Origin: Magicicada septendecula
Lineage: Eukaryota; Arthropoda; Insecta; Hemiptera; Cicadidae
Direction of reading: 5' to 3'
DNA: 64,000 nucleotides
NCBI GenBank assembly: GCA_034769895.1
Contig: CM068370.1
Coordinates: 43,202,844-43,266,843, forward strand
Position 1 is the stretch's first letter; every line of letters begins with the position of its first letter. Below the pieces are notes generated by a model. The model did no database searches. It worked only from the letters and a program-made list of their open reading frames with translations, and was not told the DNA's origin. Positions 1-9,480 of the stretch are shown here, piece after piece. Both the position numbers and the translations under genes were made by a program.

Positions 1-250
1 GCAATCGATCCTCTGTCATCCTTTGCAGATGATCCCACCATTGTCTTCTGTAAATTCCAATAATTTAATTTATGTCCTTGACTTCAAGTTATGTTCTGAT
101 ATCTTTATTCCCTAGTCTATCTTGCAATGTATAATTTAAAGTATTTCGAAGAAACTGCGTTCCAGCACTCTGAATCTTGCCGCTTTTCTTTTTTGTCATG
201 ACCTACGACTTACTTGCATAAATCAACGTGGGTATTGCAATTGTCTTATA
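1..250 (-). pseudogene. LINE family H, RT C-terminal tail (broken)
   Basis: Read on the minus strand this gives the region after the RT palm of a non-LTR retrotransposon: a stretch like NKFYKTIA..TLIYAS, then LRNTLNYTLQD, then WWDHLQRMTEDRL, the usual WxxHLxRM signature near the end of LINE ORF2. Stops and shifts break the frame. It is the same family as the copy at 31905-32443, about 80% alike by eye, and carries the more C-terminal part that copy lacks. The element runs off the left edge of the window. RTE- or CR1-like clade is possible; I cannot decide. Confidence 0.7.
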
Positions 251-1266
251 AAATTTATTGCGTGTGCTGTGTCTTATTTAAAAAAATGAAAACTTTGAAA
301 TACTTGTAGTATCCAAAGCAGCTTCGGGAAAAACCCTTAAAAAATTAATATGAATTATGGACACTTGAGACTAGTATTTGGACAGAAAATATGTAAAATG
401 GCGTAGAGAATACTGTTTAGATACTAAAACAGAAAATATAAGAGGCTGTCAGGAATTAAGTACCTACTTAGAATCTATCACACATCAGGATAGATGTAAT
501 ATTAAAAAAATAATGATTCGCTGTAGTGACGACAATCATGATAATGATAAAAATAAATGAATAAATCAAATAATATAATTTTAATTAATATTTAATACAC
601 TTTAACGAAATAATGTATAACCTTGGTAAACATACAAATACGTTGAACAAGAAGCCGGTAATTCAGGTTTGAGTTAAATAATATGGAGCGGATTAGAAGA
701 ATTTATTTAAATTAAACAAAAAAAAGCTGATGCATTCACTTACTTAAACTGATACATTGTGAAATGTTTAATTCTTTACTTGCATGTCACAGTGTAGTGA
801 GGGATCAGAGTGACGGGTCATGTGTCTGGGAACGTTTAAACCCTCGGGGGATTGGTTCTCTGCTCGTGTGCTCCTTGACGTTGAGACGCCACCTCCTAAC
901 GACGCAGCAAGTAATACAGTAACGACGCTACAGCCTAACAATGTGATTCTTTGTTAACGAAGGGCCTTCACTTAAGTGATATTTGCTAAGAGAAATCATA
1001 TATATCACGGTGAAGCGTAGCTGTCGAACCTGCACAAATGCAAAACATGTCGGACGTCCAAGCAACAAAAACCGATTCAGTACTAATAATTAGGCGACCA
1101 TCTGCAACCTGATAAAACGGGAGTATAAACAAAAATTGTATAAATCAAGTGTGTCAAAACTCTGAGGAAAACTTTTCTTTTTCCAATAATAATTGGACAC
1201 ATGAAGCAATATGCTCTGAATAAATGTTTTATATAACCTACAAATATATATGTACAATATTATATA
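251..1266. other. No gene or element recognised
   Basis: AT-rich DNA with short open frames only (for example 378-560, 60 codons, no motif). A slightly GC-richer patch around 790-960 shows no recognisable RNA or protein. Confidence 0.5.
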
Positions 1267-1686
1267 CAGTGGGGCCTCAATAACACGAATCTCAAGGAAA
1301 TTCTAAAAAAATTCATGTTATCGAGGAATTCGTTAAAGCGAGGTTCGTGTTATCAAGCCTAAGATAACAAAAGTTCGTGTTATCAAGGTCCTGCTTCAAA
1401 ACATTCGGCTTACTGAGGTCACTGCCGTGGGTAATTCGTCTTCTAGAGGTCAAACTCGTGCTATAGAAGTTCTACTGAGTAAAAGTTCGTGTTATAGAGG
1501 TTAATTAGTACAGATCGAACCTGTATTTTGATCTCAAGTCAACGCAAAATTCGGCTTATCAAGGTTTTTAACTAAGGAATTCCGGGTTATAGAGGTATTT
1601 TTAACATTGAGTGTTACGGGGATATTCAAGAGAATTAAAAAAAATTCCTGTTATCAATGAATTCGTGTTATTGAGGTTCGTGGTAA
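1267..1686. mobile_element. Non-autonomous pogo/Tigger-like element with repeated TIR motif
   Basis: After a TA the left end reads CAGTGGGGCCTCAATAACACG, and near the right end the reverse (ATTCGTGTTATTGAGGT) appears, the typical form of pogo/Tigger termini (CAGT.. ACCTC.. ATAA). The interior holds about a dozen degenerate direct copies of the same 16-bp motif, ATTCGTGTTATCGAGGT-like, at roughly 1312, 1344, 1375, 1402, 1435, 1484, 1550, 1577, 1646 and 1661. No transposase is encoded. The outermost right end is eroded, so that boundary is approximate. Confidence 0.6.
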
Positions 1687-1877
1687 TGACAAAGAATAGT
1701 GCTGTGTTTGTAAGAAAAATGTAAAATAATAATAATATATGCTCGTATCACTATATCACAATAAGACACGTGTTCGTGAGTAATAAGATTCTACCTACTC
1801 ATGGTAGTAATACACCTACCTACTCAACCTAGTGTGATAAAAAGAACCATTTCGACGATAAATTTAAACTATCATAC

Positions 1878-2411
1878 TGTTACGTAATACGGAACGTTCT
1901 ACAAGAATCTCGACTATTCCAGCCGTAATGTGTATGTGTGCGTACATATTGCTGCTGCTTTGCGATGAAAGACAATTACGCGTCAACTATCGAGTCTATA
2001 CCAGACCGTAAGCGGTCAGCGCAGTGTGTTCAAGGACACTGTTTCTAGTGGATTCTCGACAGCGCCTGTTGTTTAACACGTCATCCAAAGTAACAGATTA
2101 TTCTGGAACATCAGCGGGGTATAAATATAGGCATTCAGCGACGGTCAAGTCAGTTTTTTCAGCGACGATTTATTCCAGTGCGGTTCCAAGTATTGTGGCG
2201 AAGTGTTTTGAGTTTTATAATTGTGTGGGACTCTATTAATTTACATTATTATTGCGTTTGAACAATTTTTATTTGAATTGTTGTAAGAGACTATCTTGTT
2301 GATTACAAACTGTTTAATTGTGATAATTAAAACGGGTGATTAGTGACTTAATTGATGTCTTGTATTTTGTTTTCTACTGTACCATACGACGATCAGTAGA
2401 CCGTAGTAACA
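1878..2411 (+). mobile_element. Solo LTR, gypsy-type retrotransposon (copy 1)
   Basis: Begins TGTTACG and ends CGTAGTAACA, giving the TG..CA inverted termini of an LTR. It carries TATAAATA at 2120-2127 and an ATTAAA polyadenylation-like word at 2326-2331, in promoter-before-poly(A) order. Four related LTRs lie at 31067-31632 (+), 46728-47272 (-), 53686-54137 (+) and 58298-58849 (-). The sequence after 2411 is not recognisable gag and there is no second LTR nearby, so it looks solo. The 4-bp flanks (ATAC and TTAT) do not match, so one side is altered. Confidence 0.75.
2120..2127 (+). promoter_or_regulatory. LTR TATA box
   Basis: GGGGTATAAATA context. The same box recurs at the equivalent place in the other LTR copies (for example GGATATAAATACAG near 31307), so it is a conserved promoter element of this LTR family. 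Confidence 0.6.
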
Positions 2412-3076
2412 TTATTGATCCAAATTGTGTATTCAAATGGATATAATGTAGTTTATGATTCAGGTTTTGTGGTATCGACTGCGCTTGATTGTTGGACGTT
2501 AGTAGAGTAAGAAAATGATCTCCACGTTAAAAGAAGTTCAAAAGTTCTTGCGTTCGAAATTATTCCAGAGTCTTGTTTACCAACCAGATTGCAGTATTAA
2601 TTTCTCTGCATTGCGACATGATGTAAGTAGATCATACAACATCAATTACGCTTAGTAAGACATCATGAGCACTTTCAAGTCAAGACATTTATCAAGAAAG
2701 TCGTTTCTAAGCTCAACAAGTTCGTGAAGAATTGTTTTAAGGGACACAGAATCGTCTACAACTGTGAGAGTTCGTCCGTTCCTGAGTAACCTTTGTCGGA
2801 TATTGGGCGGTTGGAGGGAATCCCGATACTATGCCTGGAGAATGACAGGAATTCAGAAGATAGGGAGACAGTAGGCCTACATTCGAATTCGTCAGGCGTC
2901 CGGCTCGGATTCATCATTCTTTGTCCCGAGTATTGAAAACAAGAATAGTGAAAAACTGTCTATTTTATTAACAGAGTATAAAAGAACATTTAAAACATTT
3001 TATAAACTTATATAGTCGTTATTAATAACTATAAGTATCCATATACATGAACAGTATTAAGAGACTGGTGATTTCT
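2412..3076. other. No gene recognised
   Basis: Follows the LTR directly but shows no primer-binding site or gag-like reading frame. It could be old internal sequence of the LTR element or plain host DNA. Confidence 0.4.
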
Positions 3077-3078
3077 TA

Positions 3079-4523
3079 CAGGTAAAACCTCTATCCGGAC
3101 TGCTTCCACCGTAATCCTCTATCCGGACTGCTTCCATCGTAATCCTCTATCCGGACTGCTTCCATCGTAATCCTCTATACGGACTGCTTCCACCGTAACA
3201 CTCTATCCGGACTGCTTCCATCGTAATCCTCTATCCGGACTGCTTCCACCGTAATCCTCTATCCGGACTGCTTCCATCGTAATCCTCTATCCGGACTGCT
3301 TCCATCGAAATCATCTATCCGGACTGCTTCCATCGTAACCCTCTATCCGGACTGCTTCCACCGTAACCCTCTATTCGGACTGCTTCCATCGTAACCCTCT
3401 ATCCGGACTGCTTCCATCGTAATCCTCTATCAGGACTGCTTCCATCGTAATCCCCTATTCGGACTGCTTCCATCGTAATCCTCTATCAGGACTGCTTCCA
3501 TCGTAATCCCCTATCCGGACTGCTTCCATCGTAATCCTCTATCAGGACTCCTTCCATCGTAATCCTCTATCCGGGCTGCTTCCATCGTAATCCTCTATCC
3601 GGACTGCTTCCATCGTAATCCTCTATCCGGACTGCTTCCGTCGTAATCCTCTATCCGGACTGCTTCCATCGTAATCCTCTATCCGGACTGCTCCATCGTA
3701 ATCATCTATCCGCACTGCTTCCATCGTAACCCTCTATCCGGACTGCTTCCATCGTAATCCTCTATCCGGACTACTTCCATCGTAATCCTCTATCCGGACT
3801 GCTTCCATCGTAATCCTCTATCCGGACTGCTACCATCGTAATCCTCTATCCGGGCTGCTTCCATCGTAATCCTCTATCCGGACTGCTTCCACCGTAACCC
3901 TCTATCCGGACTGCTTCCATCGTAATCCTCTATCCGGACTGCTTCCATCGTAATCCTCTATCCGGACTGCTTCCATCGTAATCCTCTATCCGGACAGCTT
4001 CCACCGTAACCCTCTATCCGGACTGCTTCCACCGTAACCCTCTATCCGGACTGCTTCCATCGTAATCCTCTATCCGGGCTGCTTCCATCGTAATCCTCTA
4101 TCCGGACTGCTACCATCGTAATCCTCTATCCGGGCTGCTTCCATCGTAATCCTCTATCCGGACTGCTTCCACCGTAACCCTCTATCCGGACTGCTTCCAT
4201 CGTAATCCTCTATCCGGGCTGCTTCCATCGTAATCCTCTATCCGGACTGCTTCCATCGTAATCCTCTATCCGGACTGCTTCCATCGTAATTTTTTCCGTC
4301 ACTTGGCGTTTCGCTCCCTAGAATCTGGGATCGTCCTCAGAATATGTGAGTGGCGGTTGAAGACCCCTTTTGAAAGACCTAACAACCTGCTGAAAGACTT
4401 AAAGCCCTTGTTGTTATGTCTTTCAACAACGGCTTCCAACCATCACTACGCTTCTGAGGCCTATGCCAGATTACAGGGATCCAAAAATTACAATGCAGAT
4501 AGTCCGGATAGAGGATTTACCCG
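3079..4523. mobile_element. Pogo/Tigger-like element carrying a 28-bp satellite
   Basis: Left end after TA: CAGGTAAAACCTCTATCCGG. Right end: CCGGATAGAGGATTTACCCG followed by TA at 4524-4525. These are inverted copies of each other, and the form (CAG.. AAACCTC) is that of pogo/Tigger terminal repeats with TA target duplication. About 1.2 kb of the 1.45 kb interior is a tandem array whose unit begins with the terminal-repeat sequence itself (CTCTATCCGGACTGC). The remaining 4291-4496 encodes no recognisable transposase. The mariner at 4545 begins only about 20 bp after the right end. Confidence 0.65.
3087..4290. repeat. 28-bp tandem repeat, about 43 copies
   Basis: Unit is CTATCCGGACTGCTTCCATC plus GTAATCCT. 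Units differ at a few fixed positions: ATC/ACC after CTTCC, AATCC/AACCC, CGGAC/CGGGC, CCGG/CAGG. One unit near 3691 is 27 bp. A block of several units around 3822-3930 recurs 280 bp later (around 4102-4210), so groups of ten units have been duplicated. There are no unique spacers, so this is not CRISPR-like. Confidence 0.95.
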
Positions 4524-4538
4524 TAAAACGAGGTCTGC

Positions 4539-5785
4539 AAATTAAGTAATGAGATTAATTCAGTAATTGTAATAAAGGTAAAACCCTTTTATTTACAATC
4601 AAACTATATCTAGACTCTATAGCCTTCAAATCTAGTTCCCTTGGGAAGCCACACAGCGCTTTAGACGGGTTTTCCACTCTTTACAGCAGTGCTGGAACTC
4701 AGAAACTGGGATCTCCTTCATCTGGTCGGTTACATTTTTTTTATGTTGTCTATCATCCCAAAATGATGTCCTTTAAGATATTTTTTCAATCCTAGGAAGG
4801 GAAAGTAGTCACAGGGACTCAGGTCTGTTGAATAAGGAGGCTGAGGAACAACAGAAATATTTTTCTTTGCTAAAAACTCATTAACCGAGAGTGCTGTGTG
4901 ACAAGGTGCATTGTCGTGACGCAGCATCCAGGTTTTCACGTGGCTGGTCTCACGCGGGCAACTCTTTTCCACAGCCTTTCAAGAATTTCTCGGTATACAT
5001 GTTGATCGACACTCTGTTGTGTAGGCCAAAACTCCTTATGGATAATGCCATTACTATCAAAGAAACAAATGAACATGGTTTTGATTTTCGATTTGCTCAT
5101 TTTAGCTTTTTTCAGATGTGGTGAGTTTGGTGTGTGCCACTCCTCGCTCTGGCGTTTTGTTTCTGAATCGTACTCAAAGATCCATGATTCATCTCACCAG
5201 TATTAACATTTTTTAGAAAATCAGTATCATTTTCAGTGCATCCTACCATTCATACCAATTTCGCACAAACTTTTCTAATTCCCAATTCGTTTTTCAAAAT
5301 TTGTAGTGTGGTTCAAATTTAGTTGTTCTGCGATTATCCTAACAGTTGATCGACGGTCAGACCGCACCAAATCCTTAATTCGATCAACACTATCGTCTGT
5401 TCTTGACGTTGGCGGTCTTTCAGAGTGTGGATCATCCTTAATTGATTCCCGGCCATCTGAAAATGCTTTAAACTATCTGAAAACCTGTGCTCTCGATAAA
5501 GCTTTATCTTTATACGGTTTTGTAAATTTTGTAAAATTCACAGTGTGCCCGCATTTAACACAACACTTGATTGCGCAACACTGTTCGTAATTGATGTCAC
5601 TCATTTCTATAACGCACAACAAAAACTCACTCCACGAAAAGCTTGTTTACGTTTCACGTGGCAACAATAGACAATACATTTTAGTACTCAATATCAATCA
5701 TCTGTTTATCTAACCATCTGTGATAATGGAAAACTTACATTGTTGTCATATTGACTCCTACATGATCAGTCTCATTACTTAATTT
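4539..5785 (-). mobile_element. Mariner element (complete ends, dead transposase)
   Basis: Terminal inverted repeats of about 23 bp face each other: AAATTAAGTAATGAGATTAA at 4539 and its complement ending at 5785. The true ends are probably 4545 and 5779, with TA outside. Length of about 1.24 kb is usual for mariner. The minus-strand coding region is interrupted, with best preservation at 4730-4972. Confidence 0.85.
4700..5605 (-). pseudogene. Mariner transposase, degenerate
   Basis: The minus strand gives an N-terminus starting near 5605 with a helix-turn-helix-like region and DPHSERPPTS, the WIFEYDSETKRQS region with the first catalytic Asp, then HDNAPCHTALSVNEFL and PQPPYSTDLSPCDYF. The second and third Asp are 34 residues apart, the D,D34D spacing of mariner. 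Stops and frame changes lie around 5150-5300, so no full protein can be made. It would have acted in the nucleus as cut-and-paste transposase on the flanking repeats. Confidence 0.85.
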
Positions 5786-5944
5786 ACAGACTTCGTATAC
5801 TACAGTCTGGTAAACACAGTTAAGGATAATGCTTTTCTTTTCCTTTTTTAAAGTTTTCAACAATGTTCTTTTTAAAGAAAGTTATTTGATTAATATTTGA
5901 TATATTCTGTCTTCTCTGCAACTTTTTCTAAAATGCAACGTAAT

Positions 5945-6440
5945 GCTTAGACGTTAACTCAAACCCCAGACCTGGTTGGGTTATCATCATCACCATCATC
6001 ATCTTCAAGGATTAAACCAAGGATGGTTTGTTCCGGTCTCAAAACAGCGCTAGTCACTCTAGCGCTTCCTCGGACGTCCCACACCTCTCCGTCCTCTCCG
6101 TCCATAGTTATCTGGGGATGCTGCAGACATCCATTCGGCAAAGATGTTTCCACCAATTCAGCCGATACTGGGCGATTCTGTCAGGTATACTCATAATTTT
6201 CAGTTCCTGCCGTATATCCGTATTTCTTCTATGACCACGGAGAGTATACCATGCCACGTGCCTGAGAAATCTCATTTCAGCCGCTTGAATGCGACTGGCC
6301 TGGTCTTTCGTTAAAGTTCAATTCTCAGGGCCATAAAGAAGTGTGGGAAGAGCCATCACCTTGTAGAATTTTAGGCGTTTTCCTTTACTTGATGAGGTAC
6401 CGCCTTGTAAAATTTTAGGCGTGTTCCTTTACCTGGTTGG
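5945..6440 (-). pseudogene. LINE family A, ORF2 C-terminus and 3' end
   Basis: The minus strand reads through KVMALPTLLYGPEN, the R.QAAEMRFLRHVA region, then YRLNWWKHLCRMD, GTSEEALE, and ends EQTILGLILEDDDGDDD, followed by a (GAT)n tail at about 5982-6003. The same end is seen at 62165-62230. Severely 5'-truncated. The word TTGTAGAATTTTAGGCG near 6363 recurs about 50 bp later, a local duplication in this copy. RTE-like or related clade. Confidence 0.75.
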
Positions 6441-6610
6441 TTATGAAAAAGTAATTTAAGATACGTAACACACACATGTGTAGAATACATGCCGAGAAAC
6501 GTAACGTAGTCTGTACTTGTACGCGCGTGCACGTCTCTGTGTGCGTCTACACATTGTCACCGGACAAAAGGCTTGCCGCATGACAAATGGCGCCAATCGT
6601 ACACTCTAGT
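6441..6610. other. No gene recognised
   Basis: Short spacer between two LINE insertions, with a TGTGTG/CGCGTG-rich patch around 6465-6550. Confidence 0.4.
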
Positions 6611-6619
6611 TATTTTGGT

Positions 6620-6635
6620 GGCCCTAAAAAGGACC
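6620..6635 (-). terminator. Histone-mRNA-type 3' stem-loop at LINE end
   Basis: Minus strand GGTCCTTTTTAGGGCC followed by ACCAAAA. It matches all 16 positions of the histone mRNA 3' stem-loop consensus GGYYYTTHTHARRRCC: six base pairs (one G-U) and a TTTT loop. It sits at the very end of the GC-rich LINE sequence, where such elements usually have a poly(A) tail. In histone mRNA this hairpin binds SLBP and directs U7-dependent cleavage. That role here is inference. Confidence 0.5.
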
Positions 6636-6639
6636 GAGT

Positions 6640-7010
6640 GGCGAGAACGGTGATGTTGGTAGTGCCGCGCTGAGATGTTCGGCGGCTGCGCCCGCTGTTC
6701 GTGGCGTACTGCAGTCCTCCTCTTCTTCCGGCACCGGTTGTAGAGTCGACTGCCGGCCCAGTGAAATCCATCGCTGGCGCGAAACTGGAGGGCGAAGACG
6801 CAAGAACGCCGGTTCTATTCTTCGGCCGTTCCTTCCGGCTGACTCCGCGCCGATGTCGTCCGAGAGAGGAGAAGAGATGATGGCGTGGCGATGAAGAGTG
6901 CGCAAAATTTACACAACTGGGGGTTGCGCGGGTCGCGAGTAGAGCAGTGTCCCGAGTCTCAGAAAGGACTCCTGCCACTGGCTCTGTTTGAGTTCATTTT
7001 ATACTTTTTA
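6640..7010 (-). other. Probable 3' UTR of the Jockey-type LINE
   Basis: GC-rich like the RT gene above it, with two overlapping minus-strand open frames (about 93 and 122 codons). Neither has recognisable motifs nor looks like a histone. A TATAAAA word lies near 7000 on the minus strand. I read it as untranslated 3' sequence; a captured host 3' end is an alternative. Confidence 0.4.
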
Positions 7011-7057
7011 TCTACTTATGGGGGGGGGGGGGTCTGAAGCGATCTGCGATTGGTGGA

Positions 7058-8566
7058 TTATACCACCGGGACTAGCAAACGAGGTCGCTTCCAGGACTCA
7101 CCTGGTCGCGGGGTGTATTTACCAAGTCCGGCAATGAGGGAATTGTGGGTCACTCTGTCGGAACGAACATAGAATCTACGCGCCAGGCGTCTCACGGTGT
7201 CATCAAGAGAGCGGACACCGAGTCCTCTCCTCAAAAGGCGAGAAGAGTACCTCCGGGGGACTTTGCACGCGAGCTTCAGTCCCCGGTCGAGTACGCGCTG
7301 GAGCGTTGTTCTATGACCACGAGCCAGGTATCCCCAAACAGGACATGCGTAGGTAATCACGGGCAACACGTACGTGTTGACTATGAGCTTACCTAGCCGG
7401 GGGGTCATTGCCGGATTAGAAAGCGCGGGCCAGAGTCTACTGAGTTGCGCCGAAGCGCGTTGTCGGATGTACTGTACATGGGTTCGCCAGGTGAGTCGGG
7501 AATCCACGTGGAGCCCGAGGTACTTGACGCTATTGGTCCAGGGCACCTCGACGGGGCCTACTTTAAGCGGCCGAGGCCGCTTACGTTTTCGCGAGAATAT
7601 TACCGCGGCGCTCTTGGAAGCGTTAACGGCAACTCTCCAGTCATCGGTCCACCCGACATACGCGTCGAGTTGGCGCTGGAGCTTAACTGCCGCATAACTC
7701 GCGTTCGGCTCTGAGGCAAAAGCCGCAGTGTCGTCCGCGAACAGCGACAATTTCACTCCAGGAACTCGGGGCGTGTCGTTGACAAACAACGAGAACAGGA
7801 GAGGCCCAAGGACACTTCCCTGAGGGACGCCAGCGGTAATACGCCTCTCCGAAGAGAGAGCGTGGTCTACTCTCACTCGGAAGCTACGGTCTCGCAGAAA
7901 GCTGCCGATCAAGTGAACGTAGCAGTCTGGGAGAAGGACTTCCGTCAGTTTGTACAGGACACCCTCGTGCCACACGCGGTCAAAGGCTTTCTCTACGTCT
8001 AGGAAGATCGCAGTCGTCTGTTTGCCCTGGCAGCCAGCCTCGGTAATGCATTCCACGAGTCTCATCAGCTGATGAGTCGAGGAGTGCAGCTCACGAAAGC
8101 CGAACTGTTCGGGGATCAGCACGTCTAGTCTTTCTAGATGGTCGCGGATCCTACACTGGATCAGACGCTCAAAAACCTTGGACGTCGCGGACAAGAGGCT
8201 GATGGGCCTGAGGTTTTCCACGCGAGAAGAATTCTTTCCCGGCTTAGGTATCACAATGACGGTAGCCGTTTTCCATTTCACCGGAAAATAGGCCAGTCTG
8301 AGGCATGAATTGAACAGGTCAGTGAGGAACTGGGTTCCTCGCTCCGGAAGGCGATGGAGGGCGGAATTCATGACTCCGTCCGGGCCAGGCGCATTCCGGG
8401 GCTTGAGCTGAACAATCCTCTCAGAGACCTCCTCCGGGGAGATGGGCTCCGGCTGGACTGTGATATCGGCCGATAGAAAGCGCTCTACCTCGCGGCAGAT
8501 TTGCTCAGTGAAAGCCGGGTTCTTGGATGGGTTGGGAGCGAACTGACGCTCTAAACTGTCAGCCAA
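7058..8566 (-). CDS. Jockey-clade LINE reverse transcriptase (502 codons open)
   Basis: RNA-dependent DNA polymerase of a non-LTR element; it copies its own RNA at a nicked target. Visible motifs in order: the NAPGPDG region (about residue 58), NLRPISLLSATSKVFERLI (about 118-136), EQFGFRELHSSTHQL, IFLDVEKAFDRVWHEGL-like palm motif A (about 188-200), GVPQGSVLGPLLFSLFVND (about 245-263), and LSLFADDTA with the catalytic Asp pair (about 275-279). Then comes the thumb (KYLGLHVDSRLTW) and a C-terminal ITYACPVWG region. The frame is open to its stop with no internal stops. The assigned Met at 8566 is probably internal: by homology the protein continues upstream into the endonuclease, but the frame is broken by a 20-bp duplication at 8608-8642. 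Confidence 0.9.
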   Translation of the reverse strand: MADSLERQFAPNPSKNPAFTEQICREVERFLSADITVQPEPISPEEVSERIVQLKPRNAPGPDGVMNSALHRLPERGTQFLTDLFNSCLRLAYFPVKWKTATVIVIPKPGKNSSRVENLRPISLLSATSKVFERLIQCRIRDHLERLDVLIPEQFGFRELHSSTHQLMRLVECITEAGCQGKQTTAIFLDVEKAFDRVWHEGVLYKLTEVLLPDCYVHLIGSFLRDRSFRVRVDHALSSERRITAGVPQGSVLGPLLFSLFVNDTPRVPGVKLSLFADDTAAFASEPNASYAAVKLQRQLDAYVGWTDDWRVAVNASKSAAVIFSRKRKRPRPLKVGPVEVPWTNSVKYLGLHVDSRLTWRTHVQYIRQRASAQLSRLWPALSNPAMTPRLGKLIVNTYVLPVITYACPVWGYLARGHRTTLQRVLDRGLKLACKVPRRYSSRLLRRGLGVRSLDDTVRRLARRFYVRSDRVTHNSLIAGLGKYTPRPGESWKRPRLLVPVV

Positions 8567-8589
8567 GAACTCTGCCTTTTCGAGGGGGC

Positions 8590-9475
8590 GGCCAAGGGGT
8601 TGACCGCCGGGGAGAGGCGCGCCAGTGCGGGGAGAGGCGCGCGTTTGCGCTTTCCCGTTAGGGCACTGGGAATCCGCCAGACATTACGGTCCTCGGCAGG
8701 GCCGTCCATCTGTGTCACAGCTAGCTCCCAGTTGCGTCTACGGAACGCCAGCATGTCGCGACGCAACTTGCCGGACGCTCTGTTGAACGCAGCCTTGTCA
8801 GCCGGGTCACGAGTCCTCTGCCAGCGTCTCCGGAGGCGATTCCTCTCGCAAGCGAGCTGAGACACCTCTTCGGGGATCCGCTGATAGTCGGGCGTGAGCC
8901 CCGGCTTCATCCGGGAGGACACGTCTACCGCCGAGACTACGGCTGTATCGAATAAGGCAACTGCCTCGTCGACATGCTGGGTAGTGTCGAGCGGGATATG
9001 CTCTGGTAGGCGGCGACTGAACGCCGGGCCAAAGCGGTCCCACTCGATTACCCGCCGCTCGTCGCGGACGGTGGCGTGCTGGGTAGCTATATGCACACTG
9101 ACAGGGCAATGGTCCGAGGACAGTTCCGAAATGACGGAGACGTGGACCGGGCAATAAACGCCCCTGACCGCGGCAATGTCCAGTACATCAGGGCGGGAGT
9201 TAGCCCTTGAGGGATAGTACGTAGGCCCGATAGGACCCATGACTGTGACCCGAGCCGCATCAGCATACCTGCGTAAGCGGGTCCCGTTTGGGTTCACCAA
9301 GCGGCTCCCCCAATCAGGGTGCTTACAGTTCAGGTCGCCCGCCAGGACTACCCTCCTGTGTGCTCCAAAGACGGCCTCCAGATCTTTCGACAGGAGCTCC
9401 GTTTGTGGAGGCTTGTAAGCGGAAACCACGAGTAGACCGCCGAGAGCACCATTGCGCAAAATTTCTGCCGGCCCG
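8590..9475 (-). pseudogene. AP endonuclease part of the same LINE ORF2 (truncated, frame-shifted)
   Basis: C-terminal two thirds of an APE-type endonuclease, which nicks the target for target-primed reverse transcription. Visible: LLVVSAYKPP, then VLAGDLNCKHPDWGS with the conserved GDxN, LDIAAV, and SELSSDHCPV with the SDHxP catalytic His. A linker rich in Arg and Trp follows. The N-terminal block with the catalytic Asn and Glu is missing because the insertion is 5'-truncated. The reading frame leaves the RT frame at a direct 20-bp duplication; without it the two frames would align. This copy therefore cannot make a working ORF2 protein. Confidence 0.85.
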
Positions 9476-9480
9476 GGTTT

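Larger units (their letters stand above)
6611..9480 (-). mobile_element. Jockey-type LINE, 5'-truncated, GC-rich
   Basis: One insertion on the minus strand holding part of an AP-type endonuclease (9475-8590), the RT (8566-7058) and a GC-rich 3' region (7057-6611). It is far richer in GC than its surroundings. The endonuclease lacks roughly its first third, so the insertion is 5'-truncated near 9475-9485. No poly(A) tail is visible; instead the 3' limit coincides with a histone-like stem-loop at 6620-6635. A run of 12-13 C (minus strand) lies at 7021-7033 just after the RT stop. No clear target-site duplication was found. Confidence 0.85.

Noticed and set aside
1878-2411. Full LTR retrotransposon pairing the LTRs at 1878 and 31067
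   Set aside because: They are 29 kb apart with unrelated, multi-family TE sequence between them; treated as independent LTRs.
3087-4290. CRISPR-like array of 28-bp repeats
   Set aside because: Units abut without unique spacers and the setting is a eukaryotic transposon; it is a plain tandem repeat.
4303-4545. 80-codon plus-strand frame as a Tigger transposase piece
   Set aside because: No DDE, HTH or CENP-B-like motif seen; it spans the right end of the element.
6610-6978. 122- and 93-codon minus-strand frames as genes, or a histone gene before the stem-loop
   Set aside because: The two frames overlap, and neither has family motifs; none of the minus frames resembles H1, H2A, H2B, H3 or H4.
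7145-9157. Several 80-115 codon frames on both strands
   Set aside because: They are shadows of the GC-rich LINE coding frames, which have clear RT and endonuclease motifs.
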